Source: Dipetalonema caudispina (Eukaryota; Nematoda; Chromadorea; Rhabditida; Onchocercidae). From it: a DNA stretch of 64,000 nt. The DNA is taken from assembly GCA_013365325.1 (NCBI GenBank), contig JABVXV010000169.1, forward strand, positions 62,001 through 126,000. The letters are read 5' to 3'. The notes beneath the pieces were generated by a model. That model was not told the DNA's origin, ran no database searches, and saw only the letters and a list, made by a program, of their open reading frames with translations. How positions within the stretch are numbered: the stretch's first letter is position 1; each line of letters opens with the position of its first letter. A program made the translations under genes and the position numbers. Positions 23,227 through 35,800 of this stretch are shown here, one piece after another.

Positions 23227-26200
23227 ATGGTATGCCAGTATTCTGACTGAAATAACTACATTTGAATTAATCCCCAAATCACTTTAAAATCAGAAATAAA
23301 GTGTAAGTTTTAAAAATAAATTAAAATAAAGTTTATATTTATTTGGAATGAATTACGATGAATTTACGCATGTTACAGCAAGAAATTGCTTTAATCGTAG
23401 CAAATATGGGAATGATATGAGGTAACTATGAATTAAGGATTTTCGGTTCTTTTTTCATTGTCAAATATCATATTAACGCTAATTTCAACCTCAGAAATAT
23501 TTTTTACAGTTGTAATTTAAGATGTATTGAGATGCGTGTGATCCAATTGATTGTAATTCTTAAAATACGGAATAATTCCAACTTTGACATTAGTTTACCC
23601 TTGGGAAATCATTCGACTATCTCTCAGTCAAATACTTGTAACCCATCTAGACGTTTTTTAATCAATAAAATATATAGACAAGATTTTTTTCCTTTTCTTC
23701 AACAAATAAAATGACAAAAAAAAATTTACAATTCCTGTTCAACCTTCTCCCTTAAATTTAGAACAATAGTAATGAAGTTAATAAAAAAGGAAACGAAAAC
23801 TCATTGATTTGATGGTAATGGATAAGTTTATTTTAGTCAACGTTAAGTTATGAGCTGTATATGAAGTAAGATACAAAAGTATTCTGACAGTAAATTTTAC
23901 CTTTCAGATTAAACTTATTCTAACTTTTGTATCACTGACAGAAAGTTAGCATTGGATGAAGAGAATGATAAAGCTAAGATTAATTTAGAATATCTCTATT
24001 TGCTGGAAATTATCTCATTTACCAACTTACCAATCATTCCGGCGTTGATGACTCATTGCTTCATTTACTTTTCACGTCGTTTTCATGACAACGATTAACG
24101 CAATGCGTCATCAATTATTGAATAATAAAAAGTAAACAATTTAAAGATGGCAAGTAAGAAAATAAAAATACTAAGTTTGTTGAAATTCCATAGTATTGAC
24201 GAGTTATTCAGCAAAATCACTTTTAATAGTTACAATTTTGTTTCTCACATCAAAAGTTGAATAATTACTTCATTCATTTGACAGTCTTTTTTCAATTCTA
24301 CCCTATTTTTGTTTTATCGATGAATTTTGTTCCTTTTTTTTTTTCTTTTCTTTTGCTTTTGTTTTCAACATTTAAATCTTTTTTGCATTTTCTTCATTTA
24401 ATGTCAGCATTATGTAGATTTATAGCCAAATCAAAGAATCTGAAAAGGATATTATTTTTTGGCCAATTGTGAGAATTAAGAAAATCCTCTCCAACCACAA
24501 ATGCGTAATTTCTAGCGACTTCAAATTGTCACATGAATAAAAATGATCGATTTTGTAAAATTGGTGCAAAAAAAAATTGCATTGTCTATTGGTAACATAT
24601 CATTCATCCAATATTTTCAAATTATCAAAAATTTTCAAACTCGGAAAATTTTTTCGAAATGATTCTAATTGCTCAGATTTTATGCTCTCTGTCTTGTTAT
24701 TTTCAATTAGTCGATAAAAAACTAATCCACAAACAAATCCTTCTAATTAGTCAATTGTTATTTTCGAGTGTCTTCTTAATTTATCCCTCTAAGGTTACTA
24801 TCAAATAATTCCATTGTTTTTTGATACTTAGAATAAACTAAAGTAAACATCACATTAGCTATTCCATCAAAATGATTGAATTATGGTAGTTATATATTTA
24901 AAAATGTAACATCATTTGTCTTTCCAATCAAATTTCATTACTTCGAGGAATATATAACCGTTTAACCATTTAAGGTATCCAACAAAAGTGGTCAGTTATT
25001 TTCTACCTCTCTAACACTGTAAGCAATAATGGTTTACGTTTCAACTTTTTCTCATTTCTTAAACGAAAGATTGAAACAAAACTTTGCGCTGGTTTTCAGT
25101 TATTACTCGTAGTAGGAAAAAATTAATTGCCTCATAGTTTTTTTTAATTTTTATTTCGTTGTCTTCATGAATCGTTCAAAATTGTTTGTTCTTTTTAATC
25201 TTTGCAACTGTCTGCTTGTTGTTGACATTGTTTTTAACCTTTAACTTCATCAGAAATGTGTAAATCAAAATTTTCGACCTTCTAAAGCTAATAATCATCA
25301 AATCAATTCTTTCACTATGTCTGTCGTCGCATTTGCCAGTGATATGCTTATAGCTTAGACTTAAATCATCTAATCTCGCACTAATGTCTTATCTCGATCT
25401 TCCGGGAATGTTATGCTCTCTTTCTATATTACTTAACCGTTCCCTTTTTCTCCTAACCTTGCACATTCACATTAAAATTAGTTATTGTTCTGACCGGATT
25501 TCGTTGCAACACTTCCTGATTCCGTCTTGCAAAAATAATAATATCATCTTACTTATTCAAAAAGTTTGAAACTTCAGTAAAAATAATTATTTCCATTCCA
25601 TATGCGAATAACTTATTAGACTCTTCCAGAAATGTGACTATTGCATGGATGTTCGACTTCTAACTGAACACTGTTCCGATAATTTGGCATCATGCATAAA
25701 CAATACATCAGATTCCGTATTGTATTGTTTAACGATTCATGAAGTATCCTGGACATCACAAGTTAATCGGCTGGTTTGTTTGTATCTATTGGATTTCATC
25801 TCCGTTCTATAATTTTTTAAAAGAAATAATAAAATTTAATTAGAGTTTGGAGATCCAAATATCTCACAACAATGCACAACAAACGAATTATCAATATACG
25901 AAAAGGCTGGAAAAAAAAATGTTTAAGTTTCTAGTTTGCAGTTGTAATCCTAAATTATAAAGATGAAATTTTAAAGGTGTGAAATACAAAATTTATATTA
26001 ATATATAGTGTCATCAATAAGGTCTAATTATAAGCTCACCTGACTTAGCTGATTATGAAACGAGAAAATTGATTTAAACATTTTGCTTAATTTTAAAATT
26101 CCTTCTTTCAAAACAGAAATGCAAACACCAAAGTAATAAAAACCTTTCATGAAAGACGCCTTTGGTTTTTTTTTTTTCTAATTTTGATATATAATTTCAA

Positions 26201-27778
26201 ATTACTTCACCATTTCAAGAAATAGAAATATCCTTGAAGAAAGAAAAGAGAGAATTGAAACAATCCAGTGGAGGATAATTCATTTTAATTTGAATACAAT
26301 GAATAAGAAGGCACCTATATGATTGTGGATCGCTGTTTTTTTTTTTTTTTTAGGCACCACTCGTTTGATTGGTTAATTTCCATGGGAAACATTCATTTTC
26401 TTTTCATTTCTTACCTTATCTGCTCACTTTTTCCTCAGTCCTCAGCGAATATCATAAAATGAATTAATTTATATATATCATAAAATTAATAATCTTAAAA
26501 AATAATATTTTCTATGCAACTTAATTAACGGGATCGGAAAGAAATATTATCTGCTGTCGTTTGTTTGCTGCTATTTTTGTTTTTGTTGTTTCGTGAAATA
26601 TTTTAGAAACAATCAGTTTGTTTGCTTTTATAAATTGTTTTTTTCACAACAAAATTTTTCTTTAATAGTTTGCTTCCCTTTCATATTTTGCTCATCTTAT
26701 TCGATAATTTTCCCAGAAATTTGCCAAATGGATGTATAAAATTTTAAATGATTAAATTTTTCCTAGTTTACGAATTTCCAGAAAAATCAAAATTGTAGTT
26801 GGCTTGAAAATAGAGGAAGAAATTAAGTTTTGTCTATACGGAAGAAATCAAAAGCAATTTTTGAGATTTATAGGCTTTGGCATATAGAAATTCGTTATGA
26901 GATCCAAGAAGAACATCTTCCATTCTAGGCTTGCATCTTCGTAAATCAACTGGAATAAATTTCTGCTTGATTGAAATTGAAAAAAAAGTACTTTCAGAAA
27001 TGAATCAATTGTCATCATGCATGATCGCTCCGCAAATAACATTTTATAAACTAATTTTATGTTCCATAAAGCTTTTTAGATGATTACATTCGTACACACA
27101 TAACATTTCAATAAGCGTCAAAGGATATAACAATATTTAATAAAAAAAATGTTTCGAAAAAATTTTTTAAATTTTAATTTGTGCATTTAAATTTTAGTAC
27201 AAAAGAAAGTTAGTTAATAATGAAGTATGGGAGAAAGTCATTATTTTTGCTTTCTCAATATGCATTTTTACTGAGAGGAAAAAGAAGAAATGAAAGGATT
27301 CATAAGATTCTTAATTTTTTTTAATTAGATTTTTTTAAACATTTTTCAGGTACGATGCTTGTCGCACAGTGATTTTTCCTTAACTTTGCAAAATGCGGAA
27401 AAATTACTTCATGAGGGAAGTTGTTCTCGTCGTGCAATGCTCAGTTGTGATTGTCCTACCTGTAGGTCACCCTCTAAACTATCTCAAAGCCACGAATTGG
27501 AACTTCAAAAAGATGTTACTGTACAATCATCAACAGCAGTAAGAGTTACGGATACAAATAGTATGTCGATGAATTCCGATTATGAACTGGTTGAAAAATC
27601 AGAAGCTAAAGCCGAAAAAGAAGAGCTCATAGAATCAGTAAATAATCAAATGACAGGGAAACCTGAAATCAAAACTGCCAATATCGGTCATTGTAATATG
27701 AAATACATTCCTTTCTTGTTACTTTCATGTCTTCTATGTTACATTTTTGTCATTAATTCATTCTTAGTTCACATATAA
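21723..27778 (+). CDS. Small secreted Cys-rich, membrane-anchored protein (GAS1/GFR-like?)
   Basis: Three exons join in phase 0: 21723-21788 (signal peptide, MDCSSICLLALSLALPQPYG), 25630-25773 and 27350-27778, giving 212 aa. The introns are long (3.8 and 1.6 kb) with good tttcag/tccag acceptors. After the signal peptide, ten Cys lie in about 95 residues: KCDYC, EHC, ASC, LYC, then VRC, GSC and LSCDCPTC. One NNT N-glycosylation site sits between them. A Ser/Glu-rich stalk (about 110-185) follows, then a hydrophobic tail of about 20 residues (IPFLLLSCLLCYIF) suited to a GPI anchor or membrane span. Ten Cys and a CxC pair recall the GDNF-receptor/GAS1 module (C. elegans phg-1), but the spacing does not match closely, so the family is a suggestion. 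Further small exons could lie in the first intron; I found none. Confidence 0.55.
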
Positions 27779-30700
27779 ATTTGCATAGACTAGACTACTG
27801 CGGAACTGAAGGCTTAGTGGTGGGTACGTATGGTTAATGACAATTGCGCTAATAAGTCGTCATATTACTTATTTAACAGTTTGATTTTGGATATTAAATT
27901 TTATCTCATTGAAATGGGGATAATTTTGTTGTCTATCAAACTTTTCACCATAAAAGCAATCATAGCAACGACATGACTTAGCTATCCGCATGATATTTAT
28001 GGCGTATACTTCCGTCACCATTCTTCAGTTACGAGATCACCAATAGTCAGAAATTCATACCATTTAATCCATAATCGGGATGAGGTGTTGACAGTTCGGT
28101 CAGAAATTTGAAGTGACTTAATTGCAAATTACTTTGGATTGTGGCAGTAATGGATATCTTTTGTGATATCTAAAATTATTTCCATTAAACTTTAGCAGAA
28201 CAATGCTTCTAATATAATCCTGCAATTTTGTGAGATTTTCATCACAGCAAAATATTGTACTCATACTTATTTGAGGTCAACACAATGGAGGCATTAGTTT
28301 TTATCGATATTTGTCGATTAACACGGCGCAATATTATTCAGCGCTTCTTCTAACAAATTTAATTCAAAGCATTAAAACTTTGAAATGTCCCGAATTACTA
28401 ATACTTTTATTGAAATCAGAAATTTGTTTAAATGCACCAATTTACTGACACAATTTCAATAGAAAATATGTTTCACTTCTTAAATTTGTCATGTTTTATT
28501 TCAATTTCATTTAAAGATATATTGTAGATTTATCAGTTTGTTAATTGTTGCATATAATTTCGAGACAAATTATTTTATTGATGTTATGAAATTTCACCGC
28601 ATTTTTGTATTAGTATTATCTCTTATGCGAATAAAAACTGATATGTATACAATTTCGTTTTTATTTAATCACTAATTTTAGATCATTTTTGTCAATAAAT
28701 ATTATATATTTAAAAATTCGACAACGTCATCTAATTAAAATTTTACCATTACGAAACTCTATTTCCGCTTTTTCTTGCCCATTATTCAAATATGATATAA
28801 TATCATAAGAAATCACATCGGTAATAAGCTTTGAAATACTATTAACTACTTCAAAAGCTTTGCTGTATTTTTAAGATATATATATCTATTATCGAATAAG
28901 AGATTACAGCTTTAGTGTGTTTATTCTGATAATGAGACAGTAATCCATTTGATTTGACAGTGACGGGAACTTATCCAGGTATGAAAAATTATCAGTATCA
29001 AACTTTTTGTGCATGAAGAGTCTTAACGACGATATTAAAATGAGTTCTACTACATAATACAGGAATTAAAATTTTAGGAGCAAAGTTTACTAAAATGATT
29101 GAAGAATGAGATTAAGATATTTGACATTTTTTGCTAAATATCTTCTGCAACACAATGTGGTGAAATGAAAGGTATACAAAATGCATGAATATATAATTAA
29201 AAGGGAAGAAAGAAAAAAAAGTACAGTTTTAAAGTTTGATAACTATCCACAATAACGATGCTTTTCTCGAGAAGTTAATGATGCATTGCTTAAATTTGAA
29301 AATTTAGAAATACCTACTCCGAAGTGGAAATGACCTAACCAAGGATAGAGAAGGGTAGAAGAATTTTAAGTAGTTATGTATGGCCGATGTTTATGCGAGG
29401 ATAGGATAATCTTAGCAAACTAAACTGAGCCATAGTATATCGATTTTGAAAGTAATTAGAAAATTTTTTTGTTTTGAATAAAGAACATTGGGAAAAAAAA
29501 GAAGCGTATGGTCGCTGAACGAAGCTATTGTAACTGGACGAAGTGTACGGTAACACTTCCCATGAATACATTAACTAGAGAACAACTGTTCAAAAGTGTT
29601 TTATTAAATTGGCTTAAAAGTTAAAAAAGAAAATCTTATATTATTAGCGACAAAAAACTGTGAGAATTGGAAGTTTCGAAAAAAAGTCTTTTCCACCTTC
29701 AGATGGCTTTTAAATGTATGGTTATTAATACGCCAGCCAAACGACATCGATCAAATGGAATAGTCAAGGAAGTACTTTTTTTTATGTATCGTTGCATTTC
29801 AAGATAAGAAATGACATTGGGTTCATTACCCAACTCTTGATACAGGAAAGCAGACTTAGCCTATGCAAACTTTTGACCCTAAAAATTTAAAAAACTTCCA
29901 TAGACTTTGTTATCCATTTTAACTGATTACTTTATTCATGTGATTCATATAGAGCAGCAATATAATTGATAGGAAATTTATCCTGCCAATTATGTGATAC
30001 GACGGACTTTGACAAATTTGATTTAAAGTTCAAATTAGCATTCATTTCACATTTCAAAGAATTTTCAATCAAGAAGACATTATCCATGAAGCTTCATGCA
30101 AAGTCAGTTGAAAGTTTGGAAAATCTGTTTTAATATCAGCCGAATCCTCAGGGAATATTTTGCTTTGGTGTCGATTTTTTGTCTTGCTTTAAGTTAATCT
30201 AATTGCCCTCAGTAAGTTAACTTTATAATTGTGAAACCTTTCTTGTTTTTTCTTTTCTCAAGTAAGATAATTGAAACAAAACTGATCTATAATGATGAAA
30301 TGTACAATGCTCTTTTTCTTGCCGAAAGGGTTCAAATTTTTTGATTTTAAATGTATGAAACAGTATGGTCACATCAAAAAAGACTAGGCTTTTCTGAATT
30401 TTCAGGTGAAAATTTGTTTTTTACTATTTCCCCATAAAATGTTTAGAAGTGTGTCCAATTGGATTGTTTGAATTATTTGATTAGATACATGGATTGATTT
30501 TTGTGAATTCATTGATAAGTGATCGGGGAGAAATTAATCTTTTGAAAGCATAATAATTAATTAGAACCGTTAGTTACCAATAGTCAATTTTATTGTTAAT
30601 TTTCAAGAAATAGCAACCAATTCGTTGAAAATATTACAGTCTGGTTGAAAATTTGACACCGAATGGCACAATGTGTTATGACCGTGTAACCCAAATATTG

Positions 30701-32896
30701 TCGTAATGTGTGTTATTGCATTGAGATATTCATTCTGTAGTGCAAATTTTATGAAATATGAAATTTCCTGAGATAATCAATACATTTTACCAATATATTA
30801 ACCGACTGCTTTTTTGATAAAAAAATACTTGCGTAGAATGCTTTTTAGAGAATGACGAAAATTTTTTTTAGAAAATTCTTGTTTTTGTAAAATTGTTGAA
30901 AATTTTGGCATCATATGACAAGGTATTATACCATATTCAACAAATGAAATATGATGCTTGCAGCAATGAAAAATTTTTTCCTACTGATCATAAATCAAAA
31001 TTTTGTTAGAACTGGAACCGGATAAATATTTGTCATAACCGAATGATCAAAACTATCCTTATCACTGCATTCATATGATCTTTTTGAAAGTATTGAATCA
31101 ATGAAAAGTAAAATAATTTTATCGTTTTCTTGATTTAAGTAATTGCTATTTTTAGGTCTAAAAAAAGAAAAAAAACAAACTCAAAACTCTAGATCGCAAA
31201 AAATAATTCTGATTGGACAAAATTTTGATTTCATATCACAAATCCTATCTTATACAATGTAATAGGATCGATGACATTCTCGAAACTTTTGAAAATACAG
31301 TAGGATAGTATATCAATAAAATGGAGGAAGACTTAAAATATTTGTTCACTAGTCTTGAATAACCTAATATTATAAAAATTTCTTTTCCTGTTTTACTATT
31401 TAAGTGACATTTACAAGTGACAGTTTTTTACACTTACTTAAAATAACAACACGAAAATATTCCAACTTTCCAACTATAAAGCATATTAACGAAAAAAAAA
31501 GAGAAGGTAGCAAATGAAATGAAACCTTTGTGGGTAAATTAATTCAATCATCGCTGAATTCATAATGACATGATATTTTCTCGGAACGACAACGACGAAA
31601 AGCATTCTGTGCTATTTGATTTCTACACCCATTTTTACGTGTTAAATGAATACAGGACGTAGCTTCTTGACCTTCGACTCCTTTCGACACTCGTTATAAC
31701 TCATATCCTATCTTTTTATTCACTTCATGTTCTATCCAAATCATTTGGTGATCTATGTTATCGTATGATTTTACTATATCCATTCTTTGATCCATTTGAA
31801 CACCTATGTTCAATTTCATATTTATTCCAATTTCATATTTATTTGCAGTTAATTTTACTGTTGTTTAATGCATTCAGTCGCGTTGTTTGATAAACTTACA
31901 GTATTCTTCCTAATATTAATTCATTTGCATATTGAACAGATCCATAATTCTCTTTAGTTCCAGTAAAAAAAAAGAAGCTTCAACATATTTCTTCTACTGG
32001 TAACACTTTCGAAATTCAATTCCCGTTCTAGTGATTCTTTCAATAAAAATAATTGGACATTTATAGTAATATATCATTTGATCGTGGTACAGCTGTACTT
32101 CGATCAAACCCACTACTTTCATCGAATTATTCCAGAAATTCCAGGCCTTTTACTTTATTTAATAGCACTTCTTTTATTACAGTTAATGATAATGACAAGA
32201 ACGCCTTTATAACTGTAAGAATTGAGTGTATGCGTTTGCACTCAAATAACAACAAAACTTTATTAAAAAAAAAAAAAATAAAAGCTCCGTAATAATTGAC
32301 TTTTGTATAGTTTGTATGGGGAGCAGTCTATTGGGCATAAAAATAAAATTTTCTCATAAGCAATATGCTCATATATTCACAAAAAATACTCTCAAGCAAC
32401 ACCAGAAAAAGGTTTTGCATAATAAGTAAAACATATATTAGAAACAAACAACAAACAAAAAACGCGTTAGATAAATATTTTCCATACAAAAAAAAAGATT
32501 AGAATTTCCATACAGATAGTGGAATTAAACTTTCATTTTTTACATTTTCTATATTTTTTATTTTTTGTTCCATTTCAGTTTGGAAATTTCTTTACATTTG
32601 CCCATTTTGCTGTTCCGTTTTAGTCTAAAAATTTTAAATTTAGAAACTTTTATTTCAATTTCTGATCCATTTTAATTTGAAGATTTTTTATTCAGAAATT
32701 TTTCGATTTAATTTTTAACTCATTTCAGTTTAGAAACTTTTTTATACGGACTCATTTTGAAGCTCAATTCTAATTCGAAAGCGTTTCCACACACAATAGT
32801 TTCATGATAAAAATCAATATATAATTACTTTCAATTTTCACATAAAATTTTTGACTGTCTCGCTTAATTTTTCTGAGAGCTATTTTCTTCCATATT
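27779..32896. other. Mostly non-coding region with candidate isolated exons
   Basis: AT-rich. Weak coding candidates: + strand 29703-29771 (listed separately); + strand about 32067-32214, opening after an atttatag and ending at a gtaaga donor; - strand 31693-31544, a Cys-containing open frame. Degenerate T-rich repeats with a CATTTTAATTTGAA core run through about 32560-32780, just 3' of the Tob gene. No complete gene could be assembled. Confidence 0.4.
29703..29771 (+). CDS. Candidate first coding exon of the unrecognised + strand gene
   Basis: ATG immediately follows a strong acceptor (ccaccttcag), as in spliced-leader genes. It opens 23 codons (starting MAFKCMVINTPAKRHRSNG) to a possible gtactt donor in phase 0, which matches the phase 0 acceptor of the exon at 38584. 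If joined, the intron would contain the whole Tob gene on the other strand. Evidence is splice phase and codon appearance only. Confidence 0.25.
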
Positions 32897-35800
32897 CTAT
32901 TCGGTCTTACAATTTGGTGGACGTATCTTTAGCGGTGAACGCTTCTTTGGCAACGACGATTCCTTTGGTGGATGTGGAATCTGTTGCGACTGCAGAACCT
33001 GTGGAGGAAATTCGTTTGACAGAGGCATCTGTGACGACATCATGTGTTGCGACAGCATCTGCTGCGATGGCACCTGTGACTGGACAGATTCCACATGCTG
33101 CATCTGCGGCAAAAATGCTTGCATTGGCAGTGTCTGCGTTGGCATTGACTGCATTGGCATTGACTGCATTGGCACTGACTGCATTGGCACTGAATGCATT
33201 GGCACTGACTGTATTGGCACTGACTGTATTGGCACTGACTGTATTGGCACTGACTGTATTGGCACTGATTGTATTGGCACTGATTGTATTGGGATTGACT
33301 GCATTGGCATTGATTGCATTGGCATTGATTGCATTGGCATTGATTGCATTGGCATTGATTGCATTGGCATTGACTGCATTGGAACTGACTGCATTTGCAT
33401 TGACTGCATTGGCACTGCTCGCGGTGACACCTGCTGTGACAGAATCTGTTGTGATGGTAACTGCGGTGGAAGCATTTGCGGCAGTTGCATTGGCGTTAGC
33501 GATACTTGTGTCGGAAATACTTGCTGCGGTGAAACCTGTGGCGATGCCTGTTGCGGCAGTACTTGTGGTGATACTTGTGCCGGAGATCGCTGTGGAGACA
33601 TATCCAAAAACGAGAAGTTGCTCAGGTGGTATTGCAAATCGTTCATATCCGAATCGCTTGGCTATAAATACAAGACAGTTGATAGCAAAATAATTTGTGT
33701 GAAAAAATTCAGTATCATGATATTTTGACTCAAAACATTTTGGGGATAACCAAATATCGAAAAGCAAGGAACCCAAGACACTTTATTAAGTGTTTGTAAC
33801 GATCGATTAACTCAGTGGTTATGCTTTCGATGGTTATCAGATTTCATTTTGTATGGATAATTCTAAAATTTCAAAGCACAATTCATGATTGTAAATTCGA
33901 GAGAGGATGGTAAAGAACGACTGAAAAGGTAAAGAAATTGTAGAATTTATTTTATGGACGTTATTAAGCTAACATTTTCTTTACTTCGTTTTCGAACGGT
34001 GAAGAAATCGTCAATAATAATAAAACGAAATTATGAAGCAGAAACTTGCATCTTGGAATGATTGTGGCGCATTCGATTCATTAGCGTGCAGACCCCCCAT
34101 TGGAGATGAAAACATTGGCGAATCAAAGATGTAGTTGTTCACGAACACGGATTCAGTTGAGTTGCCATTATTCATGGTAAACGTTGGGATTGGTTTCCAG
34201 ATATCATATTCTGCAACTATCCAAGGAATCAGAAAAATGTCTTTAATTTTTTGAATCTAATGTGAATGGGAGAGGAAACCTTTATACCATTGCTTCAGAT
34301 TTATATAAGTCAATCCATGAAAATAAATAAACACAGACTAGAGAGGAGAAGAAATAAACATCATTTGTATTGACCGCTATTAGGATGTCTTTCTTTTTTC
34401 TTACTAAAAGACAACTACGATTGTTTGGAGCAATCATGGCAAAATTTGAATTCTTCAAGAATTCAAAGAATTCTGTTTCATGCTCCTTTCTTGAACTTTC
34501 ATATTGCTTTTTGCTTTCATATTTTCCTTTTAAAGTTTCGTACCAGTTCCAAAGACATGATTGTTTATGGGAGTTGTATAGGACCAATTGCTTTGAGGCT
34601 GTCCAAATTCGTTGTATATTGGAAATCCGATACTTTGAACATACTGTAAAACTAGTTTCAATTGAGACACAAATTTCCGGAAAGTTAGGAAAGTGTCATT
34701 TTAACTTGCAATTTCTTGACTTAATGTCTTAACACAAAACTGCTCGCAGAAACGGATCATTCCTTTAAATTTGGGAACATTCTTTTCCAATTTCGTAAGA
34801 AGTGTATATTACTGAATTCGTGAAATAGTTTGTACCGATTGAATGCCATCCTTGGGAGTAACATTGTCCCATGGAATAAAGTAATTTGCTGAGTCAGGTG
34901 AAAAAGTAGTAGCAAACTGATTGGAGGGAGTCAGGTTGCTATTTGGAAACATGGATGGCGGCGAGTTAGGCGCAGCAGGAAAAGTTGGATTGGAATGTCC
35001 TGATTTGACATATATCATAGAAGATGGATTTGTGAAGTCTGCTATAGAAAGCTAAAAAAAGTGCTTATAAATTTGAAAATAAGACATAATAATACTTGCA
35101 TCTGTACTTCACATTTTTTTCATTTCATCATCTTATTATAACTAAAATTTAATAAGAACGGAAAGATACAAGCAAGTTTCAGCACTGAAACATACCGTTG
35201 GATTGTAGGTGCTAATTGTGTTTGGAAAAGTTGGTGGCGTGAAAGGCAGCGTTACAGTGTAATGATGACTCGTAACAGGTGCATTGGCTGAAAATGTTGC
35301 AGTTTTTTTTTTTCAAAAAGATGCTTTTACATACTTGACATCGGATTATGCTATCATCATCTGATGCACACGTTGGAAGGATTTAAGTTTATGAAGCAGC
35401 TTTCAATTATGGAGCATAATGCTTCCAGTTATGAAGTATAGAATTTCCGGTTATGAAGTATAGACTTTCAGTTACGAAGTACAAAATTCCAGTTACAAAG
35501 CAAGTGAATTCAGCTATGAAATATAGGCATCTAGTTACGAATTATAAGGCTTCCCGCCGTAAAGTATGAAGCTTTCAGTCACAAATATAAGGCTTGTAGT
35601 CATGAAGCATTGGGCTTCCAGCTAAGAAGTATTAAAGTATAATCCAGAAATAGTCCAATTAGTTGATTTCAGTTTTTAATCTTTATGTACTTCTCGGTCT
35701 TGTCATATCCATGCCGTGTGTTTAAACATCTAAAAAACAACCAATATTATTATCCTTAATTACTACATAAGACTTGTAGTTTGTGAGAATTATCACTGCA

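Noticed and set aside
32851..33693. 280-codon + strand open frame rich in Leu/Ala/Thr
   Set aside because: Antisense shadow of the 15-base repeat in the Tob last exon; no splice or homology support.
33042..33728. 228-codon + strand open frame with Cys/Asp/Gly repeats
   Set aside because: Same repeat read in another frame; looks like a Cys-rich protein only by chance.
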